Shown here piece by piece: positions 6,685 through 11,553 of a stretch of 11,553 bases of DNA; positions within the stretch are counted from its first letter, which is position 1; each line of letters starts with the position of its first letter. The position numbers and the translations under genes were made by a program. This stretch comes from JANRLJ01 sp034437895 (GTDB lineage: Bacteria > Chloroflexota > Anaerolineae > Aggregatilineales > Phototrophicaceae): positions 1-11,553 of the forward strand of contig DAOTTO010000152.1 in NCBI GenBank assembly GCA_034437895.1, in the 5' to 3' direction. The notes beneath the pieces are model-generated. The model was given only the letters and a program-made list of their open reading frames with translations. It did no database searches and was not told the DNA's origin.

Positions 6685-6762
6685 AAATTTAAGTGAAAGT
6701 AAGTGTGTTTTTAACAGTGATTTTCTTCCACCCATCAGCAAAAATCCAAACTAAAGCGAAGC

Positions 6763-6788
6763 GCGTATCACTAGATAACGAGATACGC
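6763..6788 (+). repeat. inverted repeat in the 5' leader
   Basis: GCGTATC (6763-6769) and GATACGC (6782-6788) are perfect inverted copies around 12 bases. It lies between the predicted promoter and the coding region, so it could be an RNA hairpin in the leader or a second DNA operator with 26-bp dyad symmetry. No U-tract follows, so it is not an intrinsic terminator. Confidence 0.5.
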
Positions 6789-6853
6789 AGCCGCTAATTT
6801 GTTTCCTTAAAATGAGGGTCTTAAAAACAATGGTCAGTGTTAAGGAATTAAGT

Positions 6854-7753
6854 GTGGACAAGGCGGCAATCTGGTCAATGGGTGCAGACACCATTAAAGC
6901 CCTTTTCCCTATCTATCGGCTGGCGCTCCAAGCTGTCTTAAGAGAGTCCGGTATCGAAAAAGAATGGATTATCCTCTTCCATGCACGGGGCAGTGAACCC
7001 GAACCTTTTTCCGCAGCCCGTCTCCTCCGTCTATGGCCTTATACCTCAGAGAAGACCCGCACCGACAGCCTCCAAGCACTCCTTAAAAAAAATTATATCG
7101 CGCTAACAGGTCATGACCACTATCACTTAACGGCTCAAGGATACCGTGCGAGCGATCATATTATTCGGATGGTGCAGCGGGAATTGGGCAAGTCACGCCT
7201 AATGAATAGTGCCGATTCCAAATATCTGGCGAATCTACTTTGGCGCTTGGTGCAGGCCGTTCACCACACGCATGAGCCAAACGACAAACGCGCATTCTCA
7301 TGCAGCCGATGGACAGACTTAGGCGTAAATGCGCCGCCCATTACTCGTATCGACCAATATCTCACCGATCTGGGACGATTTCGGGATGACTGCCATCTTT
7401 CCGCATGGCAGCAGCATCACATTGAGGGCTATGTTTGGGATGCTCTGACTTGCATCTGGCGTGGTGAAGCCTTTACAGCTTCTGCTCTCGCGACAACACT
7501 TGCCTATCGCGGTATCAGCACCGAAACATATGCCACCGCCCTAAATCATTTGATTGAGTATGGTTGGGTAGAGGCGGATGCTAACCCTGATTTGGTACGT
7601 ATCACCCATGAAGGCTGTATTATCCGGCAGCAAGCGGAAGCAAGAACAAACACGCTGTTCTTCACACCCTGGTCTGCGCTTTCCAACAATGAAATAGCAG
7701 ATTTGAATGATTTACTCACACACTTGCTCGCCACACTTAAGCAAACCAAGTAA
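6854..7753 (+). CDS. protein with two winged-helix-like segments, function unknown
   Basis: About 299 residues, cytoplasmic, no membrane segment. Numbering from the GTG, residues 52-98 look like a winged helix-turn-helix (FSAARLLRLWPYT ... SLQALLKKNYIALTG ... YHLTAQGYRA). Residues about 207-258 look like a second, MarR-type one (FTASALATTLAYRGIS ... ALNHLIEYGWVEAD ... VRITHEGCIIRQQ), followed by helical TNTLFFTPWSAL and LNDLLTHLLATL. Between them lies RFRDDCHLSAWQ, then IEGYVWDALTCIWRGE (about 191-206). From memory, the second half resembles the C-terminal half of actinobacterial SCO6745-type proteins; that match is unverified. Start choice: GTG at 6854 has AAGGA 7 bases upstream. ATG at 6830 (weak GAGGG, 11 bases) and ATG at 6812 (no ribosome site) are alternatives, adding 8 or 14 residues. 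Transcriptional regulation is plausible but unproven. Confidence 0.75.
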   Translation: MDKAAIWSMGADTIKALFPIYRLALQAVLRESGIEKEWIILFHARGSEPEPFSAARLLRLWPYTSEKTRTDSLQALLKKNYIALTGHDHYHLTAQGYRASDHIIRMVQRELGKSRLMNSADSKYLANLLWRLVQAVHHTHEPNDKRAFSCSRWTDLGVNAPPITRIDQYLTDLGRFRDDCHLSAWQQHHIEGYVWDALTCIWRGEAFTASALATTLAYRGISTETYATALNHLIEYGWVEADANPDLVRITHEGCIIRQQAEARTNTLFFTPWSALSNNEIADLNDLLTHLLATLKQTK

Positions 7754-7789
7754 TCTCCAGATTCTACAATCTCTCATCCGCTTTCAATC

Positions 7790-7809
7790 CTGCATTGATT
7801 CAAATGCGG
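7790..7809 (+). repeat. imperfect palindrome upstream of uvrA promoter
   Basis: CTGCATT and AATGCGG can pair (one G-U), with the inner TTGATTCAA also dyadic, giving an almost continuous palindrome with one bulged A. It lies 37 bases after the stop of the preceding gene; a short TTTT at 7814-7817 makes a weak terminator possible. It could instead be a protein-binding site next to the uvrA promoter. Confidence 0.35.
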
Positions 7810-7822
7810 TAACTTTTGCCTG

Positions 7823-7851
7823 TTGATCTTCAATCGAACAATCTTTATAAT
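7823..7851 (+). promoter_or_regulatory. promoter of uvrA
   Basis: TTGATC (7823-7828) and a perfect TATAAT (7846-7851) have the ideal 17-base spacing. Transcription should begin near 7858, leaving a leader of about 50 bases. This separates uvrA from the upstream gene despite the same orientation. Confidence 0.65.
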
Positions 7852-7893
7852 TCAGAACACTTGTCCGTCTTCCATCATCTATCAATCGAACAA
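7830..7893 (+). repeat. direct repeat of TCAATCGAACAA flanking the uvrA start site
   Basis: The 12-mer TCAATCGAACAA occurs exactly at 7830-7841, inside the promoter spacer, and at 7882-7893, in the leader just before the ribosome binding region. The copies are 52 bp apart, about five helical turns. Each contains CGAAC, a half-site like that of LexA boxes, so they may be extra contacts for a repressor. Confidence 0.45.
7855..7866. promoter_or_regulatory. LexA-like (SOS) box at uvrA
   Basis: GAACACTTGTCC matches the GAAC-N4-GTTC core of the Gram-positive type LexA site in 7 of 8 defined bases (GTCC in place of GTTC). It overlaps the predicted transcription start, where repression is expected, and uvrA is a classic SOS gene. 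The LexA consensus of this organism is unknown and no lexA is in the window, so this is an inference. Confidence 0.4.
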
Positions 7894-7907
7894 AGTAGAG
7901 ACCTAAA

Positions 7908-10871
7908 ATGCAGGATAAAATCGTCGTCCGGGGTGCGCGTGAGCATAACCTGAAGAACATCGACGTGGAAATCCCACGCAATCAGTTGGTTGTCATCAGC
8001 GGCTTATCCGGTTCTGGAAAGTCGTCGCTGGCGTTTGATACGATCTTCGCCGAGGGGCAGCGTCGCTATGTCGAAAGCCTGAGCGCTTATGCCCGCCAAT
8101 TCCTTGGTCAGATGGAAAAACCAGATGTCGATCAGATCGAAGGTCTCAGCCCTGCGGTCTCCATCGACCAAAAAGGGGTAAGCCAGAATCCGCGTTCGAC
8201 AGTCGGTACGGTCACGGAAATTTATGACTATTTACGTCTGCTCTATGCCAGAATTGGCATTCCACATTGTACGGTTTGCGGGGTAGAGTTACTCGCTCAA
8301 AGCGCACAGCAAATTGTGGACGAGGTGAAGGCACTGGCGAATCAACTGCCTGCTGACGATGAATCAGGAGTGCGGGTACAGATTCTCGCGCCGATTATCC
8401 GCGACAAAAAAGGCACACACGAAAAAGTCTTTGACGAAATCCGCAAAGGCGGCTTTGTCCGTGTGCGCGTTGATGGCGAAGTTCGGATGCTTGAAGAAGA
8501 GATCAAAGTTGATCGCTACGTCATCCACAATATCGAGGTCATGATTGATCGCCTCGTCATTCGCCGCTACGACGATCCTGAATCCGAAGATGCCCGCAGC
8601 GCAGACACACGCCTCACCGATTCCATCGAAACCGCGCTCGAATTGGGCGATGGCGTGGTCATCATCAATAACTTGAATGAGCCTGACGCAGCCAAAGCCG
8701 ATTTGCTCTTTAGCGAACATCTGGCTTGCCCACTCGGACATGGTAGCTTTCCAGAAATCGAACCGAGCAGCTTCAGTTTTAATACGCCGCGTGGCGCTTG
8801 CCCCGATTGTCAGGGGTTGGGCTTCCGGCTGGAATTCGACCCCGACTTGATTATCCCGAATCCTGATTTAAGCCTCGCACAAGGCGCGATTGATGCCAAC
8901 GGCTGGAATTTTGATGATGGAGGGACGTGGGGTGCCACTATTATTCAGGCGGTATCGCAGCAGTTTGGCTTTGCGATGGAAACCCCTTGGCGCGACATGA
9001 GCGACCAACAAAAACAGGTTATCTTGCACGGCACGGGTAAAGACAAGATCAAAATCAACTATACCAACCGCTTCGGTGATACGCGCTCGCATACCGTAGT
9101 TTTCGAGGGTGTCATCACCAATCTTGCGCGGCGCTATCGCGAGACAACATCGGATTATATTCGTGAAAAGCTCGAAGAATATATGCGCCAATTCCCCTGC
9201 CATACCTGTAATGGCAACCGCCTCCGTCCCGAAGCATTAGCCGTCACAGTGGCGAATAGGGCGATCAACGAAATTACGTCGATTCCCGTCTTAGAGCTTA
9301 TTCATTGGGTCGATGGCCTGCGTGGCGCTCCTGTCCCCCATAACGGTGCATCCAAAAACGGCGCGGGGCTTTCCCTTTCCGAGCGCGACCAACAAATTGC
9401 CTATCAAATTCTAAAAGAGATCGAAGCGCGGGTTCGGTTCTTAAATGATGTCGGTCTCGGTTATCTCAATCTCTCCCGTTCAGCCGGGACACTCTCCGGC
9501 GGTGAAGCGCAGCGCATCCGGCTTGCCACCCAAATCGGCAGCCGCCTCACCGGGGTACTTTATGTGCTGGATGAACCCTCAATCGGGCTGCATCAACGCG
9601 ATAACGCCCGTTTAATCCATACTTTAGAAGGACTGCGCGACCTCGGTAATACAGTGTTGGTCGTGGAGCATGATGAAGAAACGATGCGGGCTGCCGATCA
9701 TCTAATTGATCTGGGACCCGGCGCGGGTGAATTCGGCGGGCGGATTGTCGCGCAAGGCACACCTGACGAAGTGATGACCTTTGAAGAAAGCCCAACGGGA
9801 AATTATCTCTCCGGGCGTTTTCAAATCCCAGTGCCTACCCTACGCCGCGACGGTAATGGTCAGTTTATTACCATTCGCGGCGCGACGGAAAATAACCTCA
9901 AAAATGTCGATGCCGATATTCCACTTGGTAAGATGGTCTGCGTGACGGGCGTGAGTGGCAGCGGCAAAAGCTCGCTGATTGTGGACATCCTCTATACCCG
10001 TTTGGCGCAGATGATTAATGGCAGCAAAGACCGCCCCGGTGTGCATCGCAGTATCGACGGTGTGGATCAGATCGACAAAATCATCAATATCGACCAGAGT
10101 CCCATCGGGCGTACCCCGCGCAGCAATCCTGGCACCTATACCAAGATGTTTGATGCCATGCGCGGGCTGTTCGCGGAACTAGCAGAAAGCAAGATTCGCG
10201 GTTACGATGCCGGACGCTTCAGCTTTAATGTCAAGGGTGGGCGCTGCGAGAACTGCCAAGGGCAGGGGCAAATCAAGATCGAGATGCAGTTCCTCCCCGA
10301 TATTTATATCGACTGCGAGGTCTGTAAAGGTACCCGCTACAACCGTGAAACGCTGCAAGTCCATTACAAAGGCAAAAGCATCGCCGACGTGTTGAGCATG
10401 ACCGTCAGCGAAGGGCTGGAATTCTTTACTAATATCCCGACGATTCAGCGCATTCTCGAAACATTAGAATCCGTCGGACTCGGCTATATCCGAATCGGTC
10501 AGCCCGCCACAACTTTAAGCGGCGGCGAGGCACAGCGCATCAAACTTAGCCGCGAACTGAGCAAACGCGCTACGGGTAAGACCTTATATATTTTGGATGA
10601 GCCTTCCACAGGGCTTCATGCTTACGACGTGAAGCGGTTGATTGATGTACTTCAGCAGCTCGTCAATAACGGTAACACTGTCGTCATCATTGAGCATAAT
10701 CTGGACATCATCAAAGTCGCGGATTGGTTAATCGATATGGGGCCGGAAGGCGGCGATGCAGGTGGACGGGTGCTTGCCATCGGCACACCGGAAGATATCG
10801 CCCAAGTCGAGGCCAGCTATACCGGGCAGTATCTCCGCCCTTATCTCATGCAAGCTCAGCCTCAAGCCTAA
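7908..10871 (+). CDS. uvrA: excinuclease ABC subunit A
   Basis: UvrA is the damage-sensing ATPase of nucleotide excision repair; its dimer loads UvrB on damaged DNA in the cytoplasm. The 987 residues are slightly longer than E. coli UvrA (940). Two ABC ATPase halves are complete. Half one: Walker A GLSGSGKSS (32-40), signature LSGGE (529-533), Walker B with D555-E556, H588. Half two: Walker A GVSGSGKSS (681-689), signature LSGGE (870-874), D897-E898, H930. The C-terminal zinc module has C780, C783, C803 and C806. The first zinc module is unusual: CPLGH (274-278) replaces the first CxxC, while C298 and C301 remain. A further CHTC pair lies at 431-434. A Gly/Asn-rich insertion (about 473-489) precedes the first signature. 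ATG at 7908 has a weak GAG upstream, but the N-terminus fits the family. It is transcribed alone, with a terminator after it. Confidence 0.98.
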   Translation: MQDKIVVRGAREHNLKNIDVEIPRNQLVVISGLSGSGKSSLAFDTIFAEGQRRYVESLSAYARQFLGQMEKPDVDQIEGLSPAVSIDQKGVSQNPRSTVGTVTEIYDYLRLLYARIGIPHCTVCGVELLAQSAQQIVDEVKALANQLPADDESGVRVQILAPIIRDKKGTHEKVFDEIRKGGFVRVRVDGEVRMLEEEIKVDRYVIHNIEVMIDRLVIRRYDDPESEDARSADTRLTDSIETALELGDGVVIINNLNEPDAAKADLLFSEHLACPLGHGSFPEIEPSSFSFNTPRGACPDCQGLGFRLEFDPDLIIPNPDLSLAQGAIDANGWNFDDGGTWGATIIQAVSQQFGFAMETPWRDMSDQQKQVILHGTGKDKIKINYTNRFGDTRSHTVVFEGVITNLARRYRETTSDYIREKLEEYMRQFPCHTCNGNRLRPEALAVTVANRAINEITSIPVLELIHWVDGLRGAPVPHNGASKNGAGLSLSERDQQIAYQILKEIEARVRFLNDVGLGYLNLSRSAGTLSGGEAQRIRLATQIGSRLTGVLYVLDEPSIGLHQRDNARLIHTLEGLRDLGNTVLVVEHDEETMRAADHLIDLGPGAGEFGGRIVAQGTPDEVMTFEESPTGNYLSGRFQIPVPTLRRDGNGQFITIRGATENNLKNVDADIPLGKMVCVTGVSGSGKSSLIVDILYTRLAQMINGSKDRPGVHRSIDGVDQIDKIINIDQSPIGRTPRSNPGTYTKMFDAMRGLFAELAESKIRGYDAGRFSFNVKGGRCENCQGQGQIKIEMQFLPDIYIDCEVCKGTRYNRETLQVHYKGKSIADVLSMTVSEGLEFFTNIPTIQRILETLESVGLGYIRIGQPATTLSGGEAQRIKLSRELSKRATGKTLYILDEPSTGLHAYDVKRLIDVLQQLVNNGNTVVIIEHNLDIIKVADWLIDMGPEGGDAGGRVLAIGTPEDIAQVEASYTGQYLRPYLMQAQPQA

Positions 10872-10895
10872 GCATCATTCCATCTTCTATCACCG

Positions 10896-10928
10896 CGCTG
10901 GGACTAATAAACTCGGCGTTTTTGTTTT
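10896..10928 (+). terminator. intrinsic terminator of uvrA
   Basis: CGCTGGG (10896-10902) pairs with CTCGGCG (10912-10918) as a 7-bp stem with two G-U pairs and a 9-base loop, followed directly by TTTTTGTTTT (10919-10928). It starts 25 bases after the uvrA stop and ends before the convergent response regulator gene, so its polarity fits uvrA. Confidence 0.75.
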
Positions 10929-10944
10929 ACAGCGTCGGTAAGCG

Positions 10945-11316
10945 TTAAGCGCTGCTGAGTACAGCCCCAATCGCCTCTTTGAGCGCGTTTAGATTAACAG
11001 GTTTGAGGATACAGCCCTCACACCCCGCCGCATAGATGCGTTCCTCATCCCCCTGCCTGCGGTGCGCTGTCGTCAGAATAACCGGAATATGTGTGGTCGC
11101 GGGGTCTTGCTTGAGGGCTTGCGTGGCTTCTAAACCGTCCATCCCGCCCGGCAGTCGCCAATCCATCAAGATCAATTCAGGGAGGTGCTTTCGCGCCAAA
11201 TCAACCCCCTTCTGTCCCGTTATCGCAGTGATGACCTCATAATCTACAAGCGATAGAAAACTCTTGAGCAGTTCAAGATTCAACAGGTCATCTTCGACTA
11301 CAAGAACCGTTGCCAA
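10945..11316 (-). CDS. stand-alone response regulator receiver protein
   Basis: A 123-residue single-domain receiver of two-component signalling with no output domain. Counting from the TTG start, E8-D9-D10 form the acidic pocket, D52 in LILMDWRLPG is the phosphoacceptor, T83 in ILTTA and K105 in ILKPV are the switch and catalytic residues, so it should be phosphorylatable. The loop after D52 reads WRLPGGMDG, one residue longer than the usual RLPGMDG. I chose TTG at 11316 because AAAGGG lies 7 bases upstream and the receiver fold begins at once with ATVLVVEDD. An ATG at 11382 would add 22 residues unlike the family. No histidine kinase is adjacent, so it is an orphan; it may act through a hybrid kinase, a phosphorelay or a partner protein. 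It converges on uvrA with no apparent link. Confidence 0.93.
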   Translation of the reverse strand: MATVLVVEDDLLNLELLKSFLSLVDYEVITAITGQKGVDLARKHLPELILMDWRLPGGMDGLEATQALKQDPATTHIPVILTTAHRRQGDEERIYAAGCEGCILKPVNLNALKEAIGAVLSSA

Positions 11317-11518
11317 AGGTATTCCCTTTATGCCTATTATTGTTGCTCTCAGCCCATGGGAGCAGATGCTTAAAGGCAGCATATTTGAAAGTAATTTCGC
11401 ATGCGAGTATTAATCATAGCTAAAGTCTTTTAAGATAGCAAAATCCAGACAAATAACTTCAGATTTGCGCGATATTGAGCACTTTAAAATTGAACCTCTT
11501 TTAGAGATATTTAATGTT

Positions 11519-11546
11519 ATTATACAAACACTTGACTTATGCACAA
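11519..11546 (-). promoter_or_regulatory. possible promoter of the response regulator
   Basis: On the minus strand a perfect TATAAT (11519-11524) lies 16 bases after TTGTGC (11541-11546), a weak -35. It would start a leftward transcript near 11512 with a leader of about 195 bases. No ORF is seen between it and the response regulator. The region is AT-rich, so chance matches are possible. Confidence 0.4.
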
Positions 11547-11553
11547 CGCACAA

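Noticed and set aside
7759..7772. AGATT-CTAC-AATCT hairpin just after the winged-helix gene
   Set aside because: A 5-bp AT-rich stem without a following U-tract is too weak to call a terminator.
8364..8741. Minus-strand 125-codon ORF inside uvrA
   Set aside because: It lies wholly opposite conserved uvrA codons and has no signals of its own.
11340..11362. Inverted repeat with CCCATGGG core in the response regulator leader
   Set aside because: On the transcribed strand the stem has a mismatch and only about 5 outer pairs; no U-tract or promoter alignment supports a function.

Overview
The window looks like a chromosomal segment of a Chloroflexota bacterium, most likely Anaerolineae or a relative. 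The evidence is indirect: Thr/Pro-rich 'TPTPT' linkers after signal peptides, an 'ATATAIAGTPT' style tail, a short TPR protein of the 'AWLWMSVAVDS...CLDNVLRVNPGN' kind, moderate base composition, and free use of GTG and TTG starts behind AAGG-type ribosome binding sites. No 16S or other taxonomic marker is present, so this is an inference.

Layout, left to right. (1) tgt (queuosine tRNA-guanine transglycosylase) is followed 9 bases later by a PstS-like substrate-binding lipoprotein, probably on one transcript from an extended -10 promoter. (2) A leftward pair converges on it: a LmbE/PIG-L zinc deacetylase and, 12 bases downstream, a small tail-anchored TPR protein. (3) Divergent from that pair, two exported cell-surface proteins run rightward: an L,D-transpeptidase (YkuD) and a DUF3048 (YerB-like) protein with a long Thr/Pro linker. 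(4) A mostly non-coding stretch of about 580 bases (6271-6853) holds a strong hairpin terminator, a possible 43-residue secreted peptide gene on the minus strand, two identical 16-bp palindromes exactly 21 bp apart, a promoter, and a further inverted repeat in the leader of the next gene. (5) That gene encodes a protein of about 300 residues with two winged-helix-like segments and no firmly known function. (6) uvrA follows with its own promoter, a LexA-like box over the predicted transcription start, and a clear terminator. (7) A stand-alone receiver-only response regulator runs leftward and converges on uvrA.

Most genes are housekeeping (tRNA modification, DNA repair) or envelope functions. 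I do not see a multi-gene defence, mobile or biosynthetic system. The part that standard annotation would leave unexplained is 6271-6853, where the operator array and the small-peptide ORF are the observations most worth a second look. No tRNA, rRNA, CRISPR, insertion sequence or attachment site was recognised.
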